Shown here piece by piece: positions 34,887-43,944 of a stretch of 64,000 bases of DNA; within the stretch, counting starts at the first letter, position 1; every line of letters begins with the position of its first letter. The position numbers were made by a program, and so were the translations under genes. Under the pieces are notes generated by a model that saw only the letters and a program-made list of their open reading frames with translations, was not told where the DNA came from and did not search any database. The stretch covers positions 33,655 to 97,654 of the forward strand of contig PMCA01000017.1 in the NCBI GenBank assembly GCA_003153935.1. The letters run 5' to 3'. Source of the stretch: Elusimicrobiota bacterium. GTDB taxonomy: Bacteria; CAYTYR01; UBA6262.

Positions 34887-36788
34887 ATGTGCGGAATCTG
34901 CGGTATTTACAATTTTAACGGTGCCAAGATCGACCAATCGCTGATCAAAAAAATGGCTGATACTCTCGTTCACCGGGGGCCGGATGACGAGGGTTATCTC
35001 CTGGCGGAAAATGTCGGCCTGGGTCATCGCCGCCTGTCGATCATCGACCTGAATAGCGGGCACCAGCCGATCCATAATGAGGACGAAACCATCTGGATCG
35101 TCTTTAACGGGGAAATTTATAATTTTCAGGAGCTGCGCCGGCAACTGGAGCAAAAGGGGCACCGGTTTTACACCAACACCGATACCGAAGTCATCGTCCA
35201 TCTTTATGAAGAATATGGCGCCGACTGCCCGGCGCACCTGCGCGGCATGTTCGCTTTCGCTATCTGGGACAAGAACCGGCAGCAGATACTCATGGCCCGT
35301 GACCGGCTGGGGAAAAAACCGCTGTATTATTACCAGGACCGGGATAATTTCATCTTTGGCTCGGAGATCAAGGCGATCCTGCCTCATCCCTCCGTGTCCA
35401 GGATACCGGAGCCGGCGGCCATCGACCATTTTTTGATCTACCAGTACATACCGGCGCCGTTGACGGCTTTCAAGAATATCCGGAAACTGCCGCAGGCCAG
35501 CAGCCTGATAGTGAACCGGGACGGCGTGAAAATTGAACAGTACTGGCATTTATCATTCCAGGAAAAGTTAAACCTTACCGTGCCGGAATACCAGCGGGAA
35601 ATAAAGAGACTGATGGTAGAGGCGACCAAGATACGCCTGGTCAGCGATGTGCCCCTGGGCGCTTTTTTGAGCGGCGGCATAGATTCCTCCATTGTCGTCG
35701 GCCTCATGAGCCAGCTGATGAATAAACCGGTAAAAACTTTCTGCATCGGTTTCCCCGAAAAAGATTATGATGAAACCGCTTACGCCAGGAAAGTGGCGGA
35801 TAAATTCAAGACGGAGCATTACGAGATACAGGTCAAGCCCAACGCCATAGAGATCCTGCCGAAACTGGTCTGGCATTACGACCAGCCGTTCGCGGATGTC
35901 AGCGCACTGCCGTCCTATTACCTGGCCAGGGAGACCCGCAAGTACGTGACGGTGGCCCTGAACGGCGATGGCGGCGATGAGGATTTCGCCGGTTACGGTC
36001 GTTACAAAGCGCATATGCTGGTGCATTATTACTACTACCAGAAACTGCCGGCTGTTATCCGCCGGGCGGTAATGCGCGCGGTCACGGGAGTGCTGCCCGA
36101 CCAGTATGACCGGCGGACCTTCACCAAGCGCTTGAAAAGATTTGTGCAATCAGCCGCACTCACCCCGCAGGAAAGGAACTTTATCCTCCTGGCTTATTAT
36201 GAACCGGCCCAGTTAAGGGCGATGTACGCGCCTCAGTTCGCCGCACAGGTCCAAGGAATTGATCCCTACCAGTACCTGGGCAGACTGTATCCCGCTGCCG
36301 GGTCTGATAATATGCTGGACCAGTTCCAATACGCAGATTTCATGAGCTACCTGCCGGAAGACCTGATGACCAAAATGGATGTCGCCACCATGGCCAATTC
36401 ACTGGAAACCAGATCGCCGTTCCTGGACCAGGAAGTGGTTGAATTTGCCGCTAAGATACCGGCCGAGCTGAAGCTTAACCGGAGATTGAATACCAAACAT
36501 ATACTTAAGGAGACCTTCCGCGAACTGTTGCCGCCGGAAATACTGCGCCGGGGAAAAATGGGGTTTGGTGTGCCGATCGGACGTTGGTTCCGGGGGGAGC
36601 TCAAAGATTACGTGAAAGAAATATTGCTGGCGGAAAAATGCCTGCAGCGTAATATTTTTAACCGCTCCAGCATCGAACGCCTGATCGCGGAGCACCAGGG
36701 TGGCCGGGCTGAACACGGGGAACGCCTGTGGGCGCTGCTGAACCTGGAACTATGGTACCGGTTGTTCATTGACGGGGAAAAAATATAA
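34887..36788 (+). CDS. asnB: Asparagine synthase (glutamine-hydrolysing) family protein, second copy
   Basis: 633 residues. The start is fixed by Cys2 ('MCGICGIYNFNG'), the glutaminase nucleophile. 'HRGPDDEGYLL', 'RRLSIIDLNSGHQPI' and 'IVFNGEIYNF' are glutaminase motifs. The synthetase half has 'SGGIDSS' at about 262-268 and 'LNGDGGDEDFAGYGRY'. It looks more like standard AsnB than the copy at 20291, but it lies in the glycan locus next to an epimerase and an aminotransferase. It could therefore make asparagine, or uronamides for the glycan. The 5-base gap after the methyltransferase gene indicates the same operon. Confidence 0.92.
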   Translation: MCGICGIYNFNGAKIDQSLIKKMADTLVHRGPDDEGYLLAENVGLGHRRLSIIDLNSGHQPIHNEDETIWIVFNGEIYNFQELRRQLEQKGHRFYTNTDTEVIVHLYEEYGADCPAHLRGMFAFAIWDKNRQQILMARDRLGKKPLYYYQDRDNFIFGSEIKAILPHPSVSRIPEPAAIDHFLIYQYIPAPLTAFKNIRKLPQASSLIVNRDGVKIEQYWHLSFQEKLNLTVPEYQREIKRLMVEATKIRLVSDVPLGAFLSGGIDSSIVVGLMSQLMNKPVKTFCIGFPEKDYDETAYARKVADKFKTEHYEIQVKPNAIEILPKLVWHYDQPFADVSALPSYYLARETRKYVTVALNGDGGDEDFAGYGRYKAHMLVHYYYYQKLPAVIRRAVMRAVTGVLPDQYDRRTFTKRLKRFVQSAALTPQERNFILLAYYEPAQLRAMYAPQFAAQVQGIDPYQYLGRLYPAAGSDNMLDQFQYADFMSYLPEDLMTKMDVATMANSLETRSPFLDQEVVEFAAKIPAELKLNRRLNTKHILKETFRELLPPEILRRGKMGFGVPIGRWFRGELKDYVKEILLAEKCLQRNIFNRSSIERLIAEHQGGRAEHGERLWALLNLELWYRLFIDGEKI

Positions 36789-36809
36789 TCAGCGTAATGA
36801 TGGGGGTAA

Positions 36810-37778
36810 ATGATGGAATTAGCGGGTAAAAAAGTTGTGGTAACCGGCGGGGCGGGACTGGTCGGGTCCCACATTGTCGACGAACTGGTCAAAGAAAAAG
36901 CGGAGGTCACTGTTTACGATAATTTCGTGCGCGGCAAAAGGGAGAACCTCAAGAAATCCCTGGACTCGGGACTGGTGACCATAGTGGAAGCCGACATATG
37001 CGACCGGGAGACGCTTAAGAAGACGTTCGCCGGCAAGGATCTTTGTTTTCACGAAGCGGCGGTCTGGTTAAAAGCCTGCCAGGACGAGCCGCGCAAAGCC
37101 CTGGAGATAAATACTACCGGCACCTTCAATGTGCTGGAAACTTGCGTAGCCAGCGGGATCAAAAAGATCGTGGCGGCTTCTTCCTCGTCAGTTTACGGGG
37201 ACGGCCTGTATTTCCCGACAGATGAGAAACACCCGTTCAACAATGATCTTTTTTATGGCGCTGGCAAGATCGCTGATGAGCAATGGTACCGGGCCTTCCG
37301 GAAGAAATACGGATTGGATTTCATCGCTTTCCGCTACCTGAACATATACGGCCCCAGGCAACCGTTTTTGGGCGCTTATACTGACGTGATCATGAATTTT
37401 TTCAATAAACTGGACGAGAACCTGCCGCCGCGAATAGAAGGGGACGGCAGCCAGACCCTGGACCTGGTCTATGTCGGAGATTGCGCCCGGGCCAACATCA
37501 TGGCCATGAAGAGCGCAGTCAGCGGTGAGTACTTCAACGTTTCCAGCGGCAAGGAAACCACCTTAAAAGAACTGGCGGAGATCCTTATCAAGGTTAGCGG
37601 CAAGAAAGACATTAAACCTGAATATGTGCCCAGGGACAAAAACCTGGTTACCCGCCGGTTCGGTTCGGCCGATAAGGCCAAGTCCATGCTGGGTTTCACG
37701 GTCACAACTTCACTGGAACAGGGCCTGAAAAATATCCTGGCCTGGCGAGAAGAAGTAAAGAAGAGGGAGGCAAAATGA
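36810..37778 (+). CDS. NAD-dependent epimerase/dehydratase (extended SDR), second copy
   Basis: 322 residues; ATG codons at 36810 and 36813 are both possible starts. 'VVVTGGAGLVGSHIVDELV' is the NAD loop, 'AASSSSVYGDG' holds the active-site serine, and 'FYGAGKIADEQ' the Y-x3-K pair. 'DGSQTLDLVYVGDCARA' is the substrate-side region. The role is nucleotide-sugar epimerisation or dehydration; the exact sugar is not readable. It shares ATGA with the aminotransferase that follows, so the two probably act in one sugar pathway. Confidence 0.87.
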   Translation: MMELAGKKVVVTGGAGLVGSHIVDELVKEKAEVTVYDNFVRGKRENLKKSLDSGLVTIVEADICDRETLKKTFAGKDLCFHEAAVWLKACQDEPRKALEINTTGTFNVLETCVASGIKKIVAASSSSVYGDGLYFPTDEKHPFNNDLFYGAGKIADEQWYRAFRKKYGLDFIAFRYLNIYGPRQPFLGAYTDVIMNFFNKLDENLPPRIEGDGSQTLDLVYVGDCARANIMAMKSAVSGEYFNVSSGKETTLKELAEILIKVSGKKDIKPEYVPRDKNLVTRRFGSADKAKSMLGFTVTTSLEQGLKNILAWREEVKKREAK

Positions 37779-38902
37779 TCCCGATAACAAAACCGTACAC
37801 TTTCCCGGAAGAGGAAAAATTGGTGACCCGGGTCTTGCGCAGCGGCTGGCTGACCCAGGGGGAGCAAACCGCAGAATTTGAAAAAATGGTAGCGAAATAT
37901 GTGGGCGCCAAATACGCGGTGGCCTGTAATTCCTGTACAACCGCGTTATTCCTCTGCCTAAAGGTTCTGGGTATAGAAGCCGGTGATGAGGTCATTGTAC
38001 CTTCCTACACTTTTATTGCCACGCCTAACGCGGTCATGCAGACCGGCGCCCGGCCTGTATTCGCCGAAATCAACCTGGCGACCTATAACATCGACCCGGA
38101 AGATATCGAGAAAAGGATCACCAAAAGGACCAAAGCCGTTATAGCGGTGGACCAGGTAGGTTTACCGGCTGACTGGTCAGAACTCAACCGTATCGGTAAA
38201 AAGTACGGTTTGAAAATAGTGTCGGATGCGGCTTGCGCCCTGGGCAGCACTTATCACGGGCGCAGGGTGGGCGGTTTGGCCGAATTGAACTGTTTCAGTT
38301 TCCACCCGCGTAAACTGATCACGACCGGGGAGGGCGGGATGATCACCACCGACAACCAGCGGCTGGCACGGGAACTGCAGACCATGGTTTCGCACGGCGC
38401 CTCATTATCGGAAATCAGCCGGCATAAAGCCCGGCATCCGGTTAAGGAGACTTACAACCGCATCGGATATAATTTCCGTCTTAGCAACGTCCAGGGAGCT
38501 ATGGGCGTAAGCCAGATGAAAAAATTAGACTGGATCTTAAAGCAACGGGTCCGCCTGGCGGAAAGATATAACAGGGCTTTTTCCCGCAGCGTGAATATTA
38601 TCGCGCCGGTACCGGCGGCCGGGGTAGAGCCGAATTACCAAACCTATATGGTAAGGTTGAGCCCGGCCATCAAGATATCCAGGGAGAAAATTATTGCGCG
38701 GCTGGCCGCCGCCGGCATTGCCTCCAGGCCGGGAATAATGGCCTGTCACCTGGAGCCGGTATACCGTAAGATTTATCCCAAAATAAATTTGCCGAACACG
38801 GAGAGCGCTTACCGTACCGGCCTGATATTGCCGCTGTACGCGGAGATGAAAATCACCGACCAGGATAAAGTGATCAAAACCTTACAGGATATAACCAGAT
38901 GA
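37775..38902 (+). CDS. DegT/DnrJ/EryC1 aminotransferase, second copy
   Basis: 375 residues. 'VACNSCTTALFLCLKVLG' (phosphate binding), 'IVSDAACALGSTYHGR' (pyridine Asp) and 'FSFHPRKLITTGEGG' (Schiff-base Lys) are the family landmarks. The last motif, S-F-H-P-R-K, matches enzymes making 4-amino or perosamine-type sugars more than the copy at 18722, where it is F-F-P-T-K. It overlaps the epimerase before it and the methyltransferase after it by four bases each. Together they suggest an amino sugar with a further modification. Confidence 0.88.
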   Translation: MIPITKPYTFPEEEKLVTRVLRSGWLTQGEQTAEFEKMVAKYVGAKYAVACNSCTTALFLCLKVLGIEAGDEVIVPSYTFIATPNAVMQTGARPVFAEINLATYNIDPEDIEKRITKRTKAVIAVDQVGLPADWSELNRIGKKYGLKIVSDAACALGSTYHGRRVGGLAELNCFSFHPRKLITTGEGGMITTDNQRLARELQTMVSHGASLSEISRHKARHPVKETYNRIGYNFRLSNVQGAMGVSQMKKLDWILKQRVRLAERYNRAFSRSVNIIAPVPAAGVEPNYQTYMVRLSPAIKISREKIIARLAAAGIASRPGIMACHLEPVYRKIYPKINLPNTESAYRTGLILPLYAEMKITDQDKVIKTLQDITR

Positions 38903-39615
38903 AAAACGACGAAATTTTACAGGGCCGGAAGATAGCGGACAAAGCGGAACTGGTCTGGGGCTGGGGCACGCCCTCCGGCCAAAGACGGGCCGACCGGCGC
39001 GGTAAATATTTTATCGCTATGGGCCGCATCGGCCCGGGACAGAAGGTCCTGGAGATAGGCTGCGGCACCGGGGTGTTTACCGAGAAGGTAGCCGCTACCG
39101 GGGCGGAAATAACCGCCCTGGATATTTCCCCGGAGTTGTTAGACAAAGCCCGGGCCAGGATAAATAGCGACCGCGTTCATTTTTGCCTTGGCAACGCTGA
39201 ACAAATGGATTTTGGCGCAGAGACCTTTGATGTCGTGATCGGCAGCTCGGTCCTGCATCACCTGCGCCTGCCCTTGATCCTGCCGGAATTAATGAGGGTC
39301 TTAAAAAAAGGCGGCCGGCTGGTTTTTGCCGAACCTAACATGCTTAATCCGCAGATTTTCCTGGAGCGAAAAATAAAATTCATCGGCCGGCTCCTGGCCA
39401 ACACTCCGGAAGAGAGCGCTTTTGTCAGGTGGTCTTTGCTACGGGATTTACGGCAACAGGGTTTCCGAAACATCTCCGTCAAGCCGTATGATTTTCTGCA
39501 TCCCTGGACGCCGGCCGCGGCGATAGAGGTGGTGCTGAAATTGGGATCAATACTGGAGAATATACCGGGGATTAGGGAAATAGCGGGGTCATTGATCATT
39601 TATGCAGAAAAATAA
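38899..39615 (+). CDS. Class I SAM-dependent methyltransferase
   Basis: 238 residues, start overlapping the preceding stop (ATGA). 'KVLEIGCGTGVFTEKVAATG' is motif I, 'ITALDISPELLDKARAR' follows, and 'VLKKGGRLVFAEPNMLNP' is motif III, so it is of the Methyltransf_11/25 type. It is one of four methyltransferases in this locus and probably acts on the sugar made by the epimerase and aminotransferase just upstream, or on the finished glycan. It overlaps the next gene by 14 bases. Confidence 0.85.
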   Translation: MKNDEILQGRKIADKAELVWGWGTPSGQRRADRRGKYFIAMGRIGPGQKVLEIGCGTGVFTEKVAATGAEITALDISPELLDKARARINSDRVHFCLGNAEQMDFGAETFDVVIGSSVLHHLRLPLILPELMRVLKKGGRLVFAEPNMLNPQIFLERKIKFIGRLLANTPEESAFVRWSLLRDLRQQGFRNISVKPYDFLHPWTPAAAIEVVLKLGSILENIPGIREIAGSLIIYAEK

Positions 39616-40999
39616 TTTCGCCGTAAAAATACTGATCGTCGGTTTGCTGGCGGTGGTTTTGCGCCTGGGTTTCGCGGTTTATCTGGGTCCGCAATGGGAA
39701 CCGGACAGCTTCACTTATATGGATGTGTCCAGGGTGCTGGCCAACACCGGCCATTTCGCCACCCAGAACCCGGTCAGTGGGCAGCTAACGCCCCAAGCCA
39801 TGCGGGTACCCTTATTTCATCTGGCGGCCGCCTCCTTGATAAAAGTGTTCGGCCCCGATGCTGTCCGGCCGGTCATAGCTATGAATATCATATTATCAGT
39901 GGCAACGGTCCTGATGACTTTTTATTTATTCTCATTCTTTTTTAATATCAATGTCGGTTTCCTGGCCGGACTGCTGATGGCCATAGACCCGAATTCCGTC
40001 TATAATAGTATCCTGCTTATGCCGGACACTCTTTTTTCATTTCTTTGCCTGGCGGCGATCGTGACGGGCGTTTTCGCACTGCGGTCCACGGATTGGAAAT
40101 GGTATTTCTTCTGGGGCATGGCAATAGGGCTGGCGGCCATGGCCAAGCCGGTTTTCAAATATTTCTGGCTCGTCGCTCTGATCGTCCTGGTCCTGCAGCA
40201 TAGTAACTGGAGGTCCTGGTCCCGGTACGGACTGGTTTTACTGCTGGGTTCCAGCCTGGTCATCGGGCCCTGGCTCATTCGTAACCACCGGATATTTGGT
40301 TTCTGGGGATTGGACCTGGCCACGGGCATCGGGAGTATATGGTCCACCACCGATCTTATAAAACTTTCAACGGAACAACAACGGCAGGATGATCCTGAGC
40401 TGGCTAAGGTCCGGGACGTGGTGGTTCATTCACGGGAAGAGATACGCCAGGTTCACCCGGAAATGTTCAATGATAAAGATATTTTCGCGCAGTTCAATTA
40501 CGGAGTGCAGGCCTGGCAGCAGGTCCAGTCGCAGTTGGGGCTATCCTTAGCCGAAACCGACAGAATGCTGACCAGGTTGGGATTGGAAACGGCTATCCGG
40601 AACCCCGGAATTGTCGGTAAACGATTTGCCTTGAATGTGATAAATTTTCTGAATTCCCCGGCTTCGCTGGCTGAGCTGGTATGCCGCATTATCCCGGGCG
40701 GCAAAGTTTATCGCCAACCCCTGAGCGTGGCCTGGCAGGAGCGTAACTGGACGGTAGTGGCGCCGACTATCCTGGTCAGGCTGCTGTACGCGGCGGTGGT
40801 TTTTCTCGCCGTCTGGGGCCTGGTTATATACTGGCGCGGGCCGGATCATTACGCGGCCTGGCTGATAGCGCTGACCATTTTTTATTTTACTTTCTTTTCT
40901 TTTACCGCCGGTTACGACCGCTACCGGTTACCGATCGATCCTTTATTCCTGGGTCTGGCCGCTTACACCATAACGAGGAAGGTACAAAATGAAATATAA
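39602..40999 (+). CDS. Membrane glycosyltransferase, PMT/ArnT-like (GT39/GT83 type)
   Basis: 465 residues with about ten or eleven hydrophobic helices. After the first helix comes 'GPQWEPDSFTYMDVSRVLA', the acidic loop of polyprenol-phosphate-sugar-dependent glycosyltransferases, whose Asp is the likely catalytic residue. 'LMPDTLFSFLCLAAIVTG' and 'SFTAGYDRYRLPIDPLFLGL' are other family traits. Such enzymes use undecaprenyl-phosphate-linked sugars at the periplasmic side, so this one could decorate the glycan, lipid A or exported proteins. Confidence 0.83.
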   Translation: MQKNNFAVKILIVGLLAVVLRLGFAVYLGPQWEPDSFTYMDVSRVLANTGHFATQNPVSGQLTPQAMRVPLFHLAAASLIKVFGPDAVRPVIAMNIILSVATVLMTFYLFSFFFNINVGFLAGLLMAIDPNSVYNSILLMPDTLFSFLCLAAIVTGVFALRSTDWKWYFFWGMAIGLAAMAKPVFKYFWLVALIVLVLQHSNWRSWSRYGLVLLLGSSLVIGPWLIRNHRIFGFWGLDLATGIGSIWSTTDLIKLSTEQQRQDDPELAKVRDVVVHSREEIRQVHPEMFNDKDIFAQFNYGVQAWQQVQSQLGLSLAETDRMLTRLGLETAIRNPGIVGKRFALNVINFLNSPASLAELVCRIIPGGKVYRQPLSVAWQERNWTVVAPTILVRLLYAAVVFLAVWGLVIYWRGPDHYAAWLIALTIFYFTFFSFTAGYDRYRLPIDPLFLGLAAYTITRKVQNEI

Positions 41000-42059
41000 G
41001 AACTGTTTACAAGTCGTTACCAGCCTGAATTTCGGCGGCACGGAGCATTTTCTCTTAAAACTGCTCCGCGGCTTGAAGGACGACTATAATTTTTATGTGG
41101 CCTACCTGAAAGAAAGAGGTCCAGTGGCCGACGAGATTGAAAAACTATCCATACCCGTTTTCCAGGTGCACGGCGTGCGGGACCTGACGCATTTCCTGCG
41201 GGAACACCCGGTGGATATTGTCCACACCCATTTATACCGCGCCAACATCATCGGCCGACTGGCAGCCAAGAGGGCGGGGGTGCGTAAAATCATTTCCAGC
41301 CAGCGTTCCCTGGACGGCTGGAAGAGTTTTTACCATGTCTGGCTGGACCGCTGGACGGCGCGTTATGCTAATGTTATCATCGCCAATTCCCAAGCCGCGC
41401 GCGATATCCTGGTCTTGCGGGAAAAAATACCGGCGGCCAAGATCAAAGTCGTCTATAACGGTTTAGACGAGATGCCGGACCTGTCGCGGCCGGAGCTGGT
41501 TAGGGTCCTGGGGACTTTACAACTGGATGGTGAATTACCTTTGGTGGGGTGCATCACGCGGTTCCACCGCGAAAAAGGCAGCCACTACTTGCCGGAGATC
41601 ATAAGCCGGGTGGTACGGAAAAAACCGCAGGTGAAATTTATTTTGGTGGGCGACGGTCCGTTCCGGGCCAGCCTCGCGGCGGAGATCAAAAAGCGCCGGC
41701 TGGAGGAGGCGGTGCGGTTCACCGGTTTCCAGCATGATATCGTTAAATATATTTCTTTGCTGGACGTATTCTTTCTGCCGTCGCAGGAAGAGAGTTTCCC
41801 GCAGGCGTTACTGGAAGCTTTGGGCGCGGGCGTGCCGTCGGTCTGCACCGATGTGGGCGGGGTCCGGGAGATCATCACTCCCGGGGAAACTGGTTTATTG
41901 GTCAAGCCTGGTGACCCGGGGGCTATGGCAGACGGTATCCTGTGGCTTCTCGACCATAACGAAGAGGCGCAAAAAATGAGCGAACAAGGCAAGAAAGCGG
42001 TCAAGCGCAGTTTCCGGCTGGATGATAAGATACGGCAAATAAAAGATATATACGGGTGA
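40989..42059 (+). CDS. Glycosyltransferase, GT4 family
   Basis: 356 residues with an AGGAAGG ribosome site inside the end of the preceding gene. 'VVTSLNFGGTEHFLLKLLRGL' is the acceptor-side loop. 'DIVHTHLYRANIIGRLAAK' and 'GCITRFHREKGSHYLPEII' follow, and 'ESFPQALLEALGAGVPSV' supplies the E-x7-E donor motif. It resembles WcaL/PglJ-like sugar transferases. It is the last clear polysaccharide gene; a transporter gene follows after four bases. Confidence 0.9.
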   Translation: MKYKNCLQVVTSLNFGGTEHFLLKLLRGLKDDYNFYVAYLKERGPVADEIEKLSIPVFQVHGVRDLTHFLREHPVDIVHTHLYRANIIGRLAAKRAGVRKIISSQRSLDGWKSFYHVWLDRWTARYANVIIANSQAARDILVLREKIPAAKIKVVYNGLDEMPDLSRPELVRVLGTLQLDGELPLVGCITRFHREKGSHYLPEIISRVVRKKPQVKFILVGDGPFRASLAAEIKKRRLEEAVRFTGFQHDIVKYISLLDVFFLPSQEESFPQALLEALGAGVPSVCTDVGGVREIITPGETGLLVKPGDPGAMADGILWLLDHNEEAQKMSEQGKKAVKRSFRLDDKIRQIKDIYG

Positions 42060-42063
42060 TGAG

Positions 42064-43119
42064 ATGCTGTTAGCTGCTTTGTTAGTGATCGTATTGCTGG
42101 TCCTGTTCCTGCCGGTAACCTGGCCGGTAGTGGAAAAGAACCTGGAAATATTCCTGATGGTAATGGGTATAATGGCAGTATCATTATCCGATTCCCTGGG
42201 CCCGGAAAGAATGTGGACGGCGCAATTGCTGGTGGAAGCCATGAAAGAACCGGTTAAGATAACTTTGGCGGTGATCGTGGTGGGGTTGCTGGTTCATTTC
42301 TTTAACAAGCAGTTGACCCGGGCCATAGCCCGGACCGAAAAAGTGCTGGGGGAACGCTGGTTTGGCGTGGTCCTTATAATTGTCCTGGGTATTCTCTCCA
42401 GCGTCATTACAGCTATCATGGCCGCGTTGATACTGTGTGAAGTGGTCCTGGTATTGAATTATAAAAGAAAATTTGAGATCATCCTGGTGGTGCTGGGTTG
42501 TTTTTCCATCGGGTTGGGAGCGGCTCTTACGCCCCTCGGGGAACCGCTGTCAACGATATTTATTTCCAAGCTGAAGGGGCCTCCTTATAACGCCGGGTTC
42601 TTTTTCCTGGTACAGAATTACGGCTATTATTTGATCGGCGGGGTCTTGGCGGTGGGGTTGACCAGCCTTTTCTTCAAGCCGGAACGGTTCTCCCGCGACG
42701 GCAGCCTGGCGCCGCTCAAGGAAGAACTTAACTTGAAGCATGTTTTCCTGCGGGGCGTCAAGGTATATATCTTTATCGCCGCGCTGGTTTTCCTGGGTAC
42801 CGGCATGAAACCGGTGATCGAGCAGTACGTGGTAAAACTTCCGGCCGCGGCCCTGTACTGGATCAATTCAATTTCCGCCATAGTGGACAACGCCACTTTA
42901 ACTTCTGCGGAGATCGGTCCCCTCCTGAATATCCAGCAGTTGCACATGGCGCTAATGGGATTATTGATCTCCGGAGGCATGTTGATCCCTGGCAATATCC
43001 CCAATATTATTTCCGCCAGCCGTCTTAAGATCGGCAGCAAAGAATGGGCCCGCTTCGGCGTGCCTTACGGTGCCGCGCTGATGGTGATCTTCTTCCTGGT
43101 GCTCTGGCTGGCTGCCTGA
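42064..43119 (+). CDS. DUF1646-type membrane transporter
   Basis: 351 residues with about nine or ten hydrophobic helices. 'GLGAALTPLGEPLSTIF' and 'SISAIVDNATLTSAEIGPLL', with two polar re-entrant-type segments, match the DUF1646 group, related to NhaD/ArsB-type ion transporters. 'GGMLIPGNIPNIISASRL' is a further match. The transported ion is not known; cation/proton exchange is the usual guess. It is probably transcribed with the polysaccharide genes but has no obvious link with them. Confidence is good for the transporter type and moderate for the family name. Confidence 0.75.
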   Translation: MLLAALLVIVLLVLFLPVTWPVVEKNLEIFLMVMGIMAVSLSDSLGPERMWTAQLLVEAMKEPVKITLAVIVVGLLVHFFNKQLTRAIARTEKVLGERWFGVVLIIVLGILSSVITAIMAALILCEVVLVLNYKRKFEIILVVLGCFSIGLGAALTPLGEPLSTIFISKLKGPPYNAGFFFLVQNYGYYLIGGVLAVGLTSLFFKPERFSRDGSLAPLKEELNLKHVFLRGVKVYIFIAALVFLGTGMKPVIEQYVVKLPAAALYWINSISAIVDNATLTSAEIGPLLNIQQLHMALMGLLISGGMLIPGNIPNIISASRLKIGSKEWARFGVPYGAALMVIFFLVLWLAA

Positions 43120-43133
43120 AAGAGCAAAACTTA

Positions 43134-43162
43134 TTGACAACCCGCGAAAATGGTGTTATTGT
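43134..43162 (+). promoter_or_regulatory. Promoter of the PilZ gene pair
   Basis: TTGACA (43134-43139) and TATTGT (43157-43162) are 17 bases apart, with TG plus one base at 43154-43156 (extended -10). It begins 15 bases after the transporter stop and 55 bases before the first PilZ gene. Confidence 0.65.
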
Positions 43163-43188
43163 ATTGTTGAATCCAAACAGAGGCAATT

Positions 43189-43536
43189 ATGGCCACGGTA
43201 AACTTGGACAAGAGACAATATCCACGCTTTAATACGGTTGTATCCTTACAATACAGCGCGTTGACTAAATATAATTATTTAACCAAGATAAAGAGATCTT
43301 TAACCCAGAATATCAGTGAAGGCGGGATTAGTTTTTCCACCGGGGATTATATCCGGGAACTTTCCCCGCTTAATCTGCTTATATCCTTGCACGATAGCCC
43401 TTTGAAGGCCGAAGGGCAGGTTGTCTGGACCCGGAAATTAAAGAACAGAAAAATTGAAACTTACCAGGTGGGAGTGAAATTTACTAATATAGATCCCTAT
43501 AGCCGGGCCAAGATCGCCAAGCTGGAGTGGTCATGA
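43189..43536 (+). CDS. PilZ-domain protein, first of a tandem pair
   Basis: 115 residues, a single-domain PilZ protein. The c-di-GMP-binding R-x3-R motif is R9-R13 in 'KRQYPRFN', and the second motif (D/N-x-S-x2-G) is 'NISEGGISF' near residue 41. A beta-barrel follows, ending 'YQVGVKFTNID'. PilZ domains bind c-di-GMP and change motility, pili or polysaccharide export. The target is unknown, but the pilus operon and glycan locus lie nearby. It has its own promoter, and the stop overlaps the next ATG. Confidence 0.87.
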   Translation: MATVNLDKRQYPRFNTVVSLQYSALTKYNYLTKIKRSLTQNISEGGISFSTGDYIRELSPLNLLISLHDSPLKAEGQVVWTRKLKNRKIETYQVGVKFTNIDPYSRAKIAKLEWS

Positions 43537-43877
43537 ACATCGACAAGCCGCCGGAAAAAAGAACAGGCACCCGCTTTAACGTTAGTCTGGCACTGCAATA
43601 CCGGTACCTGACCAAACTGAACAACGCGCTGAGCCGGGATGTAAGCGAGGGTGGGCTTAGTTTCACTACCTCGGACTTTATTCCCCTGAATACGCAGTTG
43701 TTCGTAGCACTTTTGCCTAAAGATGAACCGCTGCGAGCTACCGGCCAGGTGGTTTGGGTGCGCAAGGTGCCGTACGGTGACCGGTATAACGTGGGGCTGA
43801 AATTCACCGATATCAGCGCCTATAATAAAGCCAGGATTTCCACCCTGGAAGACAGGGTCTTAAGGGATAATTTTTAG
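43533..43877 (+). CDS. PilZ-domain protein, second of a tandem pair
   Basis: 114 residues from the ATG at 43533, which overlaps the first PilZ stop (ATGA) and has GGAG six bases upstream; a GTG at 43527 is less likely. R10-R14 in 'KRTGTRFN' and 'DVSEGGLSF' are the two PilZ motifs, here with the more usual Asp. The two proteins share the layout, the R-x3-R spacing and the 'Y-L-T-K' segment, indicating an old tandem duplication. Both keep the c-di-GMP residues, so both are expected to bind the ligand. Confidence 0.87.
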   Translation: MNIDKPPEKRTGTRFNVSLALQYRYLTKLNNALSRDVSEGGLSFTTSDFIPLNTQLFVALLPKDEPLRATGQVVWVRKVPYGDRYNVGLKFTDISAYNKARISTLEDRVLRDNF

Positions 43878-43903
43878 TCAGAGAAGCGGTGATGTGATCT
43901 AAG

Positions 43904-43934
43904 TCCCGAACTGAATGTCCGGGATTATTTTTTT
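43904..43934 (+). terminator. Probable Rho-independent terminator after the PilZ pair
   Basis: A short stem TCCCG (43904-43908) / CGGGA (43920-43924) with an 11-base loop is followed by a T-rich run to 43934. The stem is only five or six base pairs, so it may be a weak terminator. It ends just before the proS ribosome site (GAGG). Confidence 0.55.
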
Positions 43935-43944
43935 GTGAGGTGTT

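Noticed and set aside
43875-43903. A promoter for proS upstream of the hairpin (TGATCTAAG as extended -10)
   Set aside because: The -35 region has no acceptable match and the -10 is weak; the real proS promoter was not identified.
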